Shown here one piece after another: positions 26,577-35,420 of a stretch of DNA of 48,766 nucleotides. The position numbers and the translations under genes were made by a program. How positions within the stretch are numbered: position 1 is the stretch's first letter; each line of letters starts with the position of its first letter. The DNA is from Phycisphaerales bacterium (GTDB lineage Bacteria; Planctomycetota; Phycisphaerae; Phycisphaerales; UBA1924): NCBI GenBank assembly GCA_020427635.1, contig JAGQOH010000023.1:1-48766 (forward strand). The letters are read 5' to 3'. Under the pieces are notes generated by a model. It was given only the letters and a program-made list of their open reading frames with translations. It had not been told where the DNA came from and ran no database searches.

Positions 26577-26748
26577 CGCGCCTCCTCCGGCTCGGGGGCG
26601 CGGCGCATCAGGTGCCGAGTTGGCCAATCACTCAGTCGGCGCGCACGAACCCCGGTCTCTTCCAGGGTGATCGGCAGGGTGTCGCCAGGCCATTGACCAA
26701 GGTCCGCAAACTTGTCGCGTTTTTGAAGCACGCGAGGTCCGCGTGTGA

Positions 26749-27807
26749 TTACCAGTCGAAGGCGATGTTCGCGAAGTACGACGTGTCGAGCTTGCCCACG
26801 CCTGGCGCCGGCTTGGGGTCATACTCGTTGCGCATGCCGAGGCGCAGCTTCCAGGCCTTGTCGTCGCTCAGCGCGAACTCAAGCCCGGTGTCCAAGGTCG
26901 CGGTGTAGTCGGTCAGATCGCCCAACGCGGGAATGAACGTGCCTGCATGCGTGAATCGCGTGCGGCTGTTGATCTGGGTCCAGTAGTCGTATCCGAGTGA
27001 CAGCACACCTTCGTTCGTGGTCTCGCCCGATCCGAATGATTCGTGGCGGTAGCCCAGACCGACGCGACCCTTGAGTTCCTGATCGTCCTCGCGAATGAAG
27101 AAGTACCCGATGCCGCCCAGCACAGTTGCGCGCAGGTCGAGGTCCTCAAATTCGTCGTACTCAAGGTCGAACTTTGCAAAGACAAAGGTACGGGTATTGA
27201 GGTCATACTCGTAGCCAGCGCCGCCGAACACTTCGTTTGCGGAGCGCTTGCCGTTTTGGTTTTCGTAGCGTCCGCGCACGTAGAAGTTAAGGCGATCGTC
27301 CGGGGTAGAGCGCGTTGCGGATGCGCCGCCCTGCACCGTGACGCGTTCGGTGTTGCCCGTGCGACCATCGACGCCGGCCTCGAAGCGCCCGGACCATTTG
27401 GGACGCGCGGCTTCGGCGGCTTGCTGCTCCGGGCTTGGGCCCTGCGGATCCCAGACGCGCGCGACATCGCTCATGGAGACGGAGGTCGTGCCATTGGAGC
27501 CGTTCACGGAGACGCCGCCGGCGTGCGATGAGAGCGGCCCGATGTACCGCTCACCGGTGGGCAGATCGACCGCTACTGGTGTGTCGGTTGTGACACCCGC
27601 AACCTGGTCCATGGGGATGGCAAGGTTCTTGGCAAACGCGGTGTCGATCTTGAGCGTGCCATCGGCGACACGGATGTTCGAACCGACAATGCGCGAACCA
27701 TCCACGAGCGTGACCTCGTCTGCGAGGGCGGTGGGCGGCATCAGCACTGCACCACTCAGCCACACCAACGCTGCCAACCACCACCGCTTTGCTCCGCCTG
27801 CAGGCAT
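26749..27807 (-). CDS. DUF481-family (YdiY-like) outer-membrane protein
   Basis: About 352 residues. ATG 27807 has GGAG 7 nt upstream and begins a signal peptide ending PPTALA. Two small-barrel repeats come first (EVTLVDGSRIVGSNIRVADG and VAVDLPTGERYIGPLSSHAG). The DUF481 barrel follows: WSGRFEAGVDGRTGNTERVT, ...YDLNTRTFVFAKFDLEYDEF..., ending SYFANIAFDW with a terminal aromatic. DUF481 proteins include salt-induced outer-membrane proteins; their substrate is not known. It is paralogous to and co-oriented with the gene at 25434, with 172 bp between them. Confidence 0.8.
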   Translation of the reverse strand: MPAGGAKRWWLAALVWLSGAVLMPPTALADEVTLVDGSRIVGSNIRVADGTLKIDTAFAKNLAIPMDQVAGVTTDTPVAVDLPTGERYIGPLSSHAGGVSVNGSNGTTSVSMSDVARVWDPQGPSPEQQAAEAARPKWSGRFEAGVDGRTGNTERVTVQGGASATRSTPDDRLNFYVRGRYENQNGKRSANEVFGGAGYEYDLNTRTFVFAKFDLEYDEFEDLDLRATVLGGIGYFFIREDDQELKGRVGLGYRHESFGSGETTNEGVLSLGYDYWTQINSRTRFTHAGTFIPALGDLTDYTATLDTGLEFALSDDKAWKLRLGMRNEYDPKPAPGVGKLDTSYFANIAFDW

Positions 27808-27931
27808 GTCCAGACTCCGCAAGAAGTTCCGATCGATCGCGCCGGCCCACTCGACCCTGGCGCATGGCAGAAGATAGCCCGAGCGAGCGAGGCTTCCGGC
27901 GCATCGTGAGAACCCGTGGAAAAGAGGGTGA

Positions 27932-29821
27932 TCAGCCTTCGATGGGCGTCATTGCGGCATCGGCTTGATCGTTTGCCGGCGCGGGGGAGGCGTCTGGATC
28001 AGACTCACCCTGCACGGGGGCTGGGGCGGTTTCCGGGACGCGGGGCGTGCCATCGAGCCACGTGGGCTCGTGCGGTGCGCTGAGCGCATCGACGCCCGAA
28101 CCGGCGCGTTCGCCGACCCAGTCATCGGGGCTGCGCGGATCAACCGGCGTCCAGGACACCTTTGCGGCGCCAAGCAGTGTGCCTGTTGCAAAGGCAAGAT
28201 CGACTTGGGCATTCTGGTAGGACGCGATTGCTGCGGCTTCGCTTGATTGTGCATCTGCGAGATTGGTGGCGGCGTCAAGGACATCGGTGCTGGTGCGCAA
28301 TCCGACGCGGAACTGGTTTGTTTCGGCATCGAGGGTGCGCTTGGCGAGGACTGTGGCTTGACGTGAGGCGAGGATCAATTGCCACGCGGCATCGAGGGCA
28401 TCGACCGCGTTGAACACTTCCTCGCGAATGGACTGTTCGCGCGCCGCCTTGGTGCCCAGGCGCTGCAGGCGGCGGAGGATCGCTTGATGTGTGCGCGCCT
28501 CGGCGGCTTCATTGCCAAGCGGGGCCTCAAAGCGAGCGGAGAGGGTCCAGTCTGCGAAGTCCAAGCTGCGCATGGAGCGCTGGGCATCTCGGAAGGAACC
28601 GCCCAAGCCGTTGTATCGGTAGGTGTAGTCGACGGAGAAGAGCGGCAGCTGCTCGTTCTTGCGCAGGTCGATCGTGGTGACGTCTTGCGCGAGCTGCAAT
28701 TCGAGTTCGAGTAGTTCCATGCGCTGGGCGAGCGCGGCATCGGCCATGGCCTCGCCATTGATGCTGTAGGGCACGGGGTCGGGCGTGCTTTCGATGACGA
28801 GTAGTGTCGTTGAGCCCACGTCGAGGCCCGGGACGTTGATGATGCGCTTCAGGTTGCGCTGGTTCAGGCGCACGCTGTTTTCCGCGACGATGATGGTGCG
28901 CAGGCGCTCGGCGAGTCCGCTTTGTGCGCGAATGATCTCAACATCGGGCGCATCGCCCGCTTCGACGCGCCGACGTGCGCGCTCGAGCTGTTCCATTGCG
29001 AGTTCGTATTCCTGGCGCCGAACGTCGAGGATGGTCCACGCGGCGTACAGGTCCCAATAGGAGCGTTCGGCATCGGCAAGCGTGCGGATGACTTCGAGCT
29101 TGGTGCGTGCGCGCGTGGCTTGTGCGCCAAGGGACGCGATACGGATGCCGGCGGTTGATGAGCGCCGACCGGCGCCGCGCAGCAACGGCTGGGAGATGCT
29201 GAACTGCAGATCGCTTGTCCAACTCGGGTTCAGGAAGGAGAACGAGTTGTCTGTTTCAAAGCGGTTGATCGGCATGCTCAGTTCGACCTGGCCACCGGTG
29301 CGCAGTGGGACGCGCACGCCGGGCTCGAACTGTCGATTGCTAGTTTGACTTCCTGAGAGTGTGCTTGCGGTGGGCGAATCGGAATCGCTTCGTGATGCGC
29401 GGGCGAAGACGATTGACTCGAAGGCGGCTTCCTCTTCGCTTAGCGATTGGTCTGCGATGACCGGGTCGATGAGCGAGACGCGCAGATCAAGATTGTTCTC
29501 GATGGCCCACTGTCGGCACTGTTCGATGGTGATCGGGAGCCGATCGATGTTCGCGAAGGGGTCGGGCGGGGTTTGCGGTGTTGCGTCGGTTCCGGTGGTC
29601 GCTTGTTCGTAGGGTTCAAGTTCGCGCTGCATTGGGGCCATGTCGAGCTTGTCGACGACGCTCCAACGCTTCGAATCGACTTGAAGGCCGTAGTCGTGCT
29701 CCAGTGTTGCAAAGGGATTGGCGGCGCACCCGACGAAGACGATGGATGCAAGGGCGGCGATCGCGCCCGTCCATTTGCGCAGAGCACAGACGTCACGCCC
29801 CCGACCGGTTTGATTATTCAT
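27932..29821 (-). CDS. TolC-like outer-membrane efflux lipoprotein of the MacAB operon
   Basis: About 629 residues starting MNNQTGRGRDV. A lipobox (SIVFVGC) predicts lipidation. Outer-membrane-efflux repeats include ADAERSYWDLYAAWTILDV, ERARRRVEAGDAPDVEIIRA, FEAPLGNEAAEARTHQAILR and RQATVLAKRTLDAETNQFRV. The C-terminus is an Asp/Pro/Ala-rich tail. The ATG lies within the 3' end of the permease gene (8-bp overlap), so it is the last gene of the MFP-ATPase-permease-TolC operon and presumably the exit duct for that pump. Confidence 0.87.
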   Translation of the reverse strand: MNNQTGRGRDVCALRKWTGAIAALASIVFVGCAANPFATLEHDYGLQVDSKRWSVVDKLDMAPMQRELEPYEQATTGTDATPQTPPDPFANIDRLPITIEQCRQWAIENNLDLRVSLIDPVIADQSLSEEEAAFESIVFARASRSDSDSPTASTLSGSQTSNRQFEPGVRVPLRTGGQVELSMPINRFETDNSFSFLNPSWTSDLQFSISQPLLRGAGRRSSTAGIRIASLGAQATRARTKLEVIRTLADAERSYWDLYAAWTILDVRRQEYELAMEQLERARRRVEAGDAPDVEIIRAQSGLAERLRTIIVAENSVRLNQRNLKRIINVPGLDVGSTTLLVIESTPDPVPYSINGEAMADAALAQRMELLELELQLAQDVTTIDLRKNEQLPLFSVDYTYRYNGLGGSFRDAQRSMRSLDFADWTLSARFEAPLGNEAAEARTHQAILRRLQRLGTKAAREQSIREEVFNAVDALDAAWQLILASRQATVLAKRTLDAETNQFRVGLRTSTDVLDAATNLADAQSSEAAAIASYQNAQVDLAFATGTLLGAAKVSWTPVDPRSPDDWVGERAGSGVDALSAPHEPTWLDGTPRVPETAPAPVQGESDPDASPAPANDQADAAMTPIEG

Positions 29822-31070
29822 GCCGCAACGCCTCAATCGGATCCAGCCGCGCCGCTTTGATTGCGGGCCACATGCCAAAGACAACACCCACGCCCGCGCT
29901 GAAGCCAAAGCTCAGTATCACTGCCCACATCGGAATGGCTGCTGCGCTCAGATCAACCGGCGCTTTGTCGCCCAGCATGCGCGGGACTTCTTGCATAGCA
30001 ACCGTTGTGGCCTGCGCGAGGATGAGTCCGATGGCGCCGCCAGACATGCAGAGGATGATCGCTTCGATGAGGAATTGCAGCAGGATGACCAGGGGGTTCG
30101 CGCCGACGGATTTGCGCAGGCCGATCTCGCGTGTGCGTTCACTCACCGACACAAGCATGATGTTCATGATGCCGATGCCGCCCACCAGCAGCGCAATGCC
30201 TACGAGCACGCCGGCAGCGAGGGTGAGTCCCTTGCCCAGGTTCTTGACGACCTTGAGGAACTCCTGCACGAACTCGACGCGGAAGGTGTTTGGCCATTCG
30301 GGGCGCAGCCCGCGCGCCTGGCGCAGGACAAAGGCGACTTCGGCGCGCGTCTCTTCTGCGCCTTCGGCGCTCTTCATTTCGGCGACGACTTGCGGCCACC
30401 GCCAGCGGCTCATTTGCGTGAACGTGCTGTAGGGGATGTAGCATTCGGACTCGACGCGATCGTTGGAGAGCTTGATGACCTTTGGTTCGATGACGCCAAC
30501 GACGAGGAAGCGACGGTCCTTGATGTAGATGTATGAGTTCACGCCATCGTTGGGCAGGCGCAGCTCATCGACCGCCAGCTTGTTGATCACGACGATTTGG
30601 CGTGCTTCTTCTTCATCGATGGATGAAATGGGGCGTCCGGCGACGGGGTAGTTCTTTTCGATGTCATGCCAATCGGGCTGGATGCCCGTAACCTCGACGC
30701 TCTGGAGGGTGACTTCTGCGGAGCGCACCGGCATGCCGCGGCCTGCGACCATCGTGACGTGTGACAAGCTCTTGGCGTTCTTGCGCAGTGCTTCTGCATC
30801 GTCGGGGCCCATGCGAACGCTGCGCCAATCGACTTTGCCATCGAGTTCATCGGGTCGATAGCCCCAGATGAAGACCTTCTTGGCGCCAAAGGCTTCGACC
30901 TCATTCATCACGAAGCCTTGCAAGCCACCCATGAATGCGATGACAGATGCGATGGCCCAGACGCCAATGATGATGCCGAGGCAGGTGAGCACCGAGCGTA
31001 CTTTGTTCGCCCACATCTGCGCGAGTGCGAAGAGGACGGTTTGCACGAAGAGGCGCGGGATGAAGGTCAT
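29814..31070 (-). CDS. MacB-type ABC transporter permease
   Basis: 418 residues with the four-helix MacB/FtsX topology: helix 1 near the N-terminus (VRSVLTCLGIIIGVWAIASV), a roughly 220-residue periplasmic domain, then helices 2-4 (TLAAGVLVGIALLVGGIGIM; LIEAIILCMSGGAIGLILA; WAVILSFGFSAGVGVVFGMW). The signatures MLVSVSERTREIGLRKSVGA and PAIKAARLDPIEALRHE are typical of the family. Unlike E. coli MacB, the ATPase is a separate protein. It overlaps the ATPase gene by ATGA. The substrate is unknown. Confidence 0.9.
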   Translation of the reverse strand: MTFIPRLFVQTVLFALAQMWANKVRSVLTCLGIIIGVWAIASVIAFMGGLQGFVMNEVEAFGAKKVFIWGYRPDELDGKVDWRSVRMGPDDAEALRKNAKSLSHVTMVAGRGMPVRSAEVTLQSVEVTGIQPDWHDIEKNYPVAGRPISSIDEEEARQIVVINKLAVDELRLPNDGVNSYIYIKDRRFLVVGVIEPKVIKLSNDRVESECYIPYSTFTQMSRWRWPQVVAEMKSAEGAEETRAEVAFVLRQARGLRPEWPNTFRVEFVQEFLKVVKNLGKGLTLAAGVLVGIALLVGGIGIMNIMLVSVSERTREIGLRKSVGANPLVILLQFLIEAIILCMSGGAIGLILAQATTVAMQEVPRMLGDKAPVDLSAAAIPMWAVILSFGFSAGVGVVFGMWPAIKAARLDPIEALRHE

Positions 31071-31876
31071 GACGCGGTCTCCCGTGACTCCATGCGCGTT
31101 GCGCCGAGCATGGGACGCCCGGCGGGCTCGCTTCGCCCGGCTCGCGCACTCGCCATCGCGGCGGCCTGTTGCACGAACGCGGTGTGGATCGGATCTTCTT
31201 CCGTGGGGAAGTCGCTCATGATCTTGCCATCGCGGAGGCGCACAATGCGTTCGGCGTGACCTGCGACTTCTTCTTCGTGGGTGACGATGACAATGGTCTG
31301 TCCTTCGTCGTGCAGTTCTTCGAAGAGTGCGATGATCTCGGTCGTTGTCGTGGAATCCAAATTGCCGGTCGGTTCGTCGGCGAGCAGGATTGCCGGTCGA
31401 TTGACGAGCGCTCGCGCCACGGCGACGCGCTGGCGCTGTCCGCCTGACATCTGACTTGGGCGGTGGCTCATGCGATCGGCGAGCCCGACGCGCTCGAGTG
31501 CGCGCTTTGCCATTCGGCGAGATCCGAAGAAGCGCTGCTTGGAGTACTGCAGCGGCAACTGGACGTTCTTGAGGGCGGTAGCGCGTGGGAGCAACTCGAA
31601 GGTCTGGAAGACGAATCCGATTTGTTCGTTGCGGACGCGTGCGAGTTCAATGCCGCCCATCTTGTGGGTGGGCTTGCCGTTGAGGACGTACTCGCCACTT
31701 GTTGGCTTGTCGAGGCAGCCCAGGATGTTCATGAAGGTGCTCTTGCCGGAGCCAGATGCACCCATGATTGCGACGAACTCGCCGCGTTCGACGTTGAGGT
31801 CGACGCCATCAAGCGCATGCACGCGTTCGACGCCCATGCGGTAGATCTTGCGAAGTTCGCGGACCGTGATTGTCAC
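31067..31876 (-). CDS. MacB/LolD-type ABC transporter ATP-binding protein
   Basis: 269 residues. Walker A is GASGSGKST (39-47). The Q-loop is in FVFQTFELLPRATAL, the ABC signature is MSGGQRQRVAVARAL, Walker B is ILLADEPTGNLD and the switch His is in VTHEEEVA. Sequence and gene order fit the MacB-type mechanotransmission subfamily. A roughly 35-residue Ala/Arg/Glu tail extends beyond the usual end. It overlaps both the membrane-fusion gene and the permease gene by ATGA. Confidence 0.93.
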   Translation of the reverse strand: MTITVRELRKIYRMGVERVHALDGVDLNVERGEFVAIMGASGSGKSTFMNILGCLDKPTSGEYVLNGKPTHKMGGIELARVRNEQIGFVFQTFELLPRATALKNVQLPLQYSKQRFFGSRRMAKRALERVGLADRMSHRPSQMSGGQRQRVAVARALVNRPAILLADEPTGNLDSTTTTEIIALFEELHDEGQTIVIVTHEEEVAGHAERIVRLRDGKIMSDFPTEEDPIHTAFVQQAAAMASARAGRSEPAGRPMLGATRMESRETAS

Positions 31877-33291
31877 CGTCGGCGCCTCCCGCCCATGTGC
31901 ACAACGACGTCATCGCCGCCTTCGGCATCCCCTGCCTCGTCTTGGTCGCTTCGCACCTTGACGGTTGCGCCATCGCGCAGCCCAAGCAACGCTTTGAAGG
32001 GCCCGATCACAACCTGCTGACCGGTTTCAAGGCCTGCAAGGATTGCGGTGCTCTTCAAGTCGCTGGCTGACACCTTGACCGGCTGCATGTGCACCTTGTC
32101 GCCATCGAGCACGAAGACGACGCGCGCATATGACTTCTCCTTGTCGATCAGTTCGTCCTTCTGGATCTTGCGCGGAAGCTCTTCATACTTCTTGTCGATC
32201 ACCGCTTGTGACGGCACGACAATGACGTCTCGGAGTGTTTCGATTTCGATATCAACACTTGCGGTCAGCCCGGAGAACATTTGCTCGCCCGCGGTGTCAA
32301 GCACGACCTCGGCGTCGAAGTACTTGGCACCGTCCTGTTGGTTCATGCGGCTCTGCAGGCCGACGCGCCGCAGCTCGCCTGCGAAGCGCTGGTCGCCATA
32401 GGGCTGCACATAGACCCGGACGTGCTGACCCTCCTTGGCTTTCGGCGCATCAAACTCGCTCAGCTCCGCTTCGACGAGCATTTCCGACAGGTCGGCGATC
32501 GTCATGATGACGGTGCCCTGGTTTTGGATCGTGCCGAGCACGACTTCGCCAATCTCGCTGTTCACTTGGGTGACGACGCCAATCATGGGCGAACGAATGA
32601 TGGTGTAGTCGAGATTTTCCTTGGCCTGATCGACATCGGCCTGCGCGACGGCGACGCGCGCTCGCGCCGCCTCGACACTGGCGCGCGTGCCTTCGAGGGA
32701 AGCAAGGCGCGCTGCGTGTGTTGAGCGCTGGCGCTCGAGCTCCGCTTTGATCGCATCGAGTTCTGATTCGCTCTTGTCGCCTGACTTGAAGAGTTCCTGG
32801 GTGCGTTCGAAATCGGCGGTGGCTTTGTCCAAACTCGCTTTGACGCCAAGGAGTCCGGCTTCATCCGATGCGAGCGATGCCTCCGAGGCTTTCAAGGACG
32901 CCTGGTCGGCGAGCATGCGCGCCTCTGCGGCTGCGAGTCGCGCTTCGAGTTCTTTGCGATCGAGTTCAGCAACGATGTCGCCTTCGCGCACGGTGTCACC
33001 ATCTTGGACGGCGAGGCGCACGAGCTTGGCCGAGACGCGCGAGGTGATATTGACTTCGGTCTTGGGTTTGACGGTGCCTGGTGCGCTGATGGTGCGGGTG
33101 AGTTCGCCGATGGTGACTTCGGCGACGTCGACCATCTGTTGGCGGGCTCTGTCCTTTGAGGCGCGCTGTGCATCGAGGACCTTCGGGACGATGAAGACTG
33201 CGGCTCCGCCGACGATGAGGGCCAAGACCACGCCCGCGCCGACGACCCAGCCCAGGATTGCGATTACTTTTCTCAATGCCCACGCTCCCAC
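31873..33291 (-). CDS. MacA-like periplasmic adaptor (membrane fusion protein)
   Basis: About 472 residues from a GTG at 33291. AGGGG lies 4 nt upstream and the translation then begins just before the membrane anchor (KVIAILGWVVGAGVVLALIV). ATG 33375 and 33408 are longer alternatives without ribosome sites. After the anchor come a lipoyl-like half (NITSRVSAKLVRLAVQDGDT, VREGDIVAELD), a long coiled-coil hairpin (LEARLAAAEARML...ENLDYTI), the returning lipoyl half (IRSPMIGVVTQVNSEIGEVV), beta-barrel and membrane-proximal domains. It is the first gene of the tripartite exporter operon. Confidence 0.87.
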   Translation of the reverse strand: MGAWALRKVIAILGWVVGAGVVLALIVGGAAVFIVPKVLDAQRASKDRARQQMVDVAEVTIGELTRTISAPGTVKPKTEVNITSRVSAKLVRLAVQDGDTVREGDIVAELDRKELEARLAAAEARMLADQASLKASEASLASDEAGLLGVKASLDKATADFERTQELFKSGDKSESELDAIKAELERQRSTHAARLASLEGTRASVEAARARVAVAQADVDQAKENLDYTIIRSPMIGVVTQVNSEIGEVVLGTIQNQGTVIMTIADLSEMLVEAELSEFDAPKAKEGQHVRVYVQPYGDQRFAGELRRVGLQSRMNQQDGAKYFDAEVVLDTAGEQMFSGLTASVDIEIETLRDVIVVPSQAVIDKKYEELPRKIQKDELIDKEKSYARVVFVLDGDKVHMQPVKVSASDLKSTAILAGLETGQQVVIGPFKALLGLRDGATVKVRSDQDEAGDAEGGDDVVVHMGGRRRR

Positions 33292-33479
33292 GTCGCCCCT
33301 GGCGCCATCGTTTGGTTCGGCCGTGCCGAGTTCATCCCCATCCGGGCATAGCCCCAGAGGCCCCTGGGGTTGCATGCCGCTGCCGCGCCTTCGCGAACGG
33401 TTCTCCATCTTGAATTGGGCGTTTGCCCCGTGCCATTGCACGCCCAACCTGACCTGGCGGCAATGTACCCTCAGGGGGA

Positions 33480-34091
33480 ATGGCCCGCCGAGAGCTTCAC
33501 GACCGGTTCTTCAAGCAAGCGAAAGCCGAGGGGTATCTTGCGCGCTCAGCGTATAAGCTGTTGCAGATACAGGAGTTGAAGCGATTGATGCGCCCAGGCG
33601 ATCGGGTGCTGGACCTGGGGTGTGCGCCGGGGGCGTGGATCCAGGTGGCGCTGGAGGTTGTTGGGCCCAAGGGGCGGGTGGTCGGGGTGGACCTGCAGGA
33701 GGTGCGGCATGCGTTCGACCCGCGGGTGCATCTGGTCCAGGGCGATGCGTTTGAGATCGGGGCGGAGGAGTTGACGGGGCCGGCGGGCGGGCTGTTCCAG
33801 GTCGTGCTGTCGGACATGGCGCCGAACACGAGCGGGCATGGCGACGATGCGCGCTCGGCGCGGCTCTGCTGGCGCGTGCTCGAACTCGTGCCCGACATCT
33901 TGGCTCCCGCCGGCAACCTGGCAATGAAGGTGCTCGAAGGCGCGGACTATCCAAATTTGTTGAAAGACACCAAAGGCATGTTCGCGCAAGTGAAGGGATA
34001 TAAGCCCAAGGCCTCGCGCGATGTGTCACGCGAGATGTACATCATTGCGCATGGGTATGTGCCGGGGAAGACGCCGAGGATGGTGCCTTAG
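33480..34091 (+). CDS. rlmE: 23S rRNA 2'-O-ribose methyltransferase RlmE (RrmJ/FtsJ)
   Basis: 203 residues, the normal length. The SAM motif is VLDLGCAPGAW. The catalytic tetrad K-D-K-E is in place: Lys26 (RSAYKL), Asp112 (LSDMAP), Lys150 (MKVLEG) and Glu185 (SREMYI). RlmE methylates U2552 in the ribosomal A-loop. AGGGGGA directly precedes the ATG. It is divergent from the exporter operon. Confidence 0.95.
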   Translation: MARRELHDRFFKQAKAEGYLARSAYKLLQIQELKRLMRPGDRVLDLGCAPGAWIQVALEVVGPKGRVVGVDLQEVRHAFDPRVHLVQGDAFEIGAEELTGPAGGLFQVVLSDMAPNTSGHGDDARSARLCWRVLELVPDILAPAGNLAMKVLEGADYPNLLKDTKGMFAQVKGYKPKASRDVSREMYIIAHGYVPGKTPRMVP

Positions 34092-34102
34092 GGGCGGAGG
34101 CA

Positions 34103-34723
34103 ATGGCTGGCCTACAATCTGACATGATCCAGAATCTTCAGGTGGTGGCGGACATCCTTGCGTTGGTGGCAACCGGGCATCCGGTGAGCCTGGCGTGGCA
34201 AACAACCTCGCCAGCGCGCGCATTTCTGCAAGCGTTTGATAGCCATCAACAGCACAAGAGGATTGAACGCGCGGAGCTAGCGATCGCAGATCTTCAGTGC
34301 ATTGTCGCTCAGCATCAGCTTGTGATACCAGACACGCTCGAATCTGAGGAAGATGTTGATCTCTTTGAGGAGATTCTGAACAAGGCTATGGAAGAGGTTG
34401 ATGAATCGAAGAGACGTCATCACTCTTGGTACATACTTTGGTATCTGGATTCCAAGGCTCCCGCTGACCTAGTGCGGAGATTCGGACGAGCGATTTCAGA
34501 ACTAGATGCGAATGAGATGAGTCTCTTGTCGCAGCTTGCACACCGCAAGGACCCTTCTTTCGAGCTTGACGACATCACGTTGATTGATCGACTGGCCTAT
34601 CTGGGCTTGATGCAAGGCTATGGCCAGGGCAAGAATGCCGGTCAGCCCACAAATGCCGGCCGGGTATTTGTCACATGGATCGTTGATCCTGCGATTACAA
34701 ACAAGAAGCCAACGGAAGATTGA
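34103..34723 (+). CDS. Unrecognised helical protein of foreign composition
   Basis: 206 residues, mostly predicted alpha-helix, with no signal peptide or membrane segment. Its base use is visibly less G+C-biased than its neighbours. The C-terminal part (DDITLIDRLAYLGLMQ, then TNAGRVFVTWI) looks like a small winged-helix end of the kind seen in DUF4393/Abi-alpha-type accessory proteins, but this resemblance is weak and I do not assign it. It starts 11 bp after rlmE, with GGAGG only 2 nt before ATG 34103; ATG 34124 is an alternative. A REP hairpin follows its stop directly. Confidence 0.6.
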   Translation: MAGLQSDMIQNLQVVADILALVATGHPVSLAWQTTSPARAFLQAFDSHQQHKRIERAELAIADLQCIVAQHQLVIPDTLESEEDVDLFEEILNKAMEEVDESKRRHHSWYILWYLDSKAPADLVRRFGRAISELDANEMSLLSQLAHRKDPSFELDDITLIDRLAYLGLMQGYGQGKNAGQPTNAGRVFVTWIVDPAITNKKPTED

Positions 34724-34726
34724 TTT

Positions 34727-34772
34727 CTGGGTGCCCCGGCTTGCTTGTCAAGCCGGGTCGGAGCGATGTGAT
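34727..34772 (-). repeat. REP palindrome, copy 3 (inverted)
   Basis: The core CCCGGCTTG-cttgt-CAAGCCGGG lies at 34735-34757. It is the exact reverse complement of the copies upstream of the transposase, so the RAYT gene is bracketed by inverted REP units. It begins 3 bp after the stop at 34723 and may also end that transcript. Confidence 0.88.
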
Positions 34773-34821
34773 TTTCACACGCCGCCTGCAACAACCAGCG
34801 ATGGTGCGTTCCATGTCCTTT

Positions 34822-35364
34822 TCATCGAACCGCCTCGCGAACCACCTTCGGCATGAACGGCTCCAGTGAGCACCCGGGCTCATGCCACTGCTTACAGCTT
34901 GACCAAGGCCAGTCGCCCGCCGCACTGCACAAGCCTCGCCTCACCGGATTGTTGTGTATGTATTCAATCGATACGCGCACGGCATCACGGGATGCAAGAT
35001 TCCGGTCGTAACCACCGCCGGGCAGCCACAGGCGAAAGCCAAATGCTGGATCGACAAGCGACTGATCGAGTTGCGGTGCAGTCTGTGCAAGTAACTGATG
35101 CACACGAAACGATGCCGGCCGTTTGATTGCTGCAACGTAGGTTTTCATTGCAGTTGGCTTCTGCCCCATCGGTCGGACCAACACATGTACATGCTCCGGC
35201 ATGATGATGAAGGCAAGCATGGCGATGTTGTGCCGCTCGCCGGCACGTCGGATTGCTTCGAGGACGATCAGTGCAACGCCTTCGTGCATGAGCACGGGCT
35301 GGCGTCGATAGGTCGAGAAGGTCAACTCGTGGGCATGGTTTGGCAGGTCGTACCGACGTGGCAT
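34822..35364 (-). CDS. REP-associated tyrosine transposase (RAYT, TnpA_REP)
   Basis: 180 residues starting MPRRYDLPNHAHELTFSTYR. It has the Y1/HUH fold with metal-binding HVH at 58-60 (MPEHVHVLVRP), a candidate nucleophile Tyr119 (GGYDRN) and the family signature YIHNNPVRRGL at 135-145. RAYTs are single-copy HUH nucleases that process REP palindromes, and matching palindromes flank this gene on both sides. The longer open frame upstream reads through the repeats into rnpB and is rejected. The ATG at 35364 lies inside the first REP repeat unit. Confidence 0.92.
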   Translation of the reverse strand: MPRRYDLPNHAHELTFSTYRRQPVLMHEGVALIVLEAIRRAGERHNIAMLAFIIMPEHVHVLVRPMGQKPTAMKTYVAAIKRPASFRVHQLLAQTAPQLDQSLVDPAFGFRLWLPGGGYDRNLASRDAVRVSIEYIHNNPVRRGLCSAAGDWPWSSCKQWHEPGCSLEPFMPKVVREAVR

Positions 35365-35419
35365 TCGCACATCGTTGCAGACCCGGCTTGACAAGCAAGC
35401 CGGGGCACCCAGAGAGGAA
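35353..35419 (+). repeat. REP unit, copy 4 (tandem unit 1, contains the RAYT start)
   Basis: The unit CCGACGTGGCAT, TCGCACATCGTTGCAGA, palindrome CCCGGCTTG-acaag-CAAGCCGGG (35382-35404), GGCACCCAGAGAGGAAG is repeated 68 bp later as copy 5. The first 12 bases are the complement of the first four transposase codons. Confidence 0.9.
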
Positions 35420-35420
35420 G

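Noticed and set aside
33350..33375. CCCCAGAGG/CCCCTGGGG inverted repeat between rlmE and the exporter operon as a terminator or operator
   Set aside because: No T-run on either strand and no second copy; it may simply be part of the leader or of an alternative N-terminus of the adaptor.
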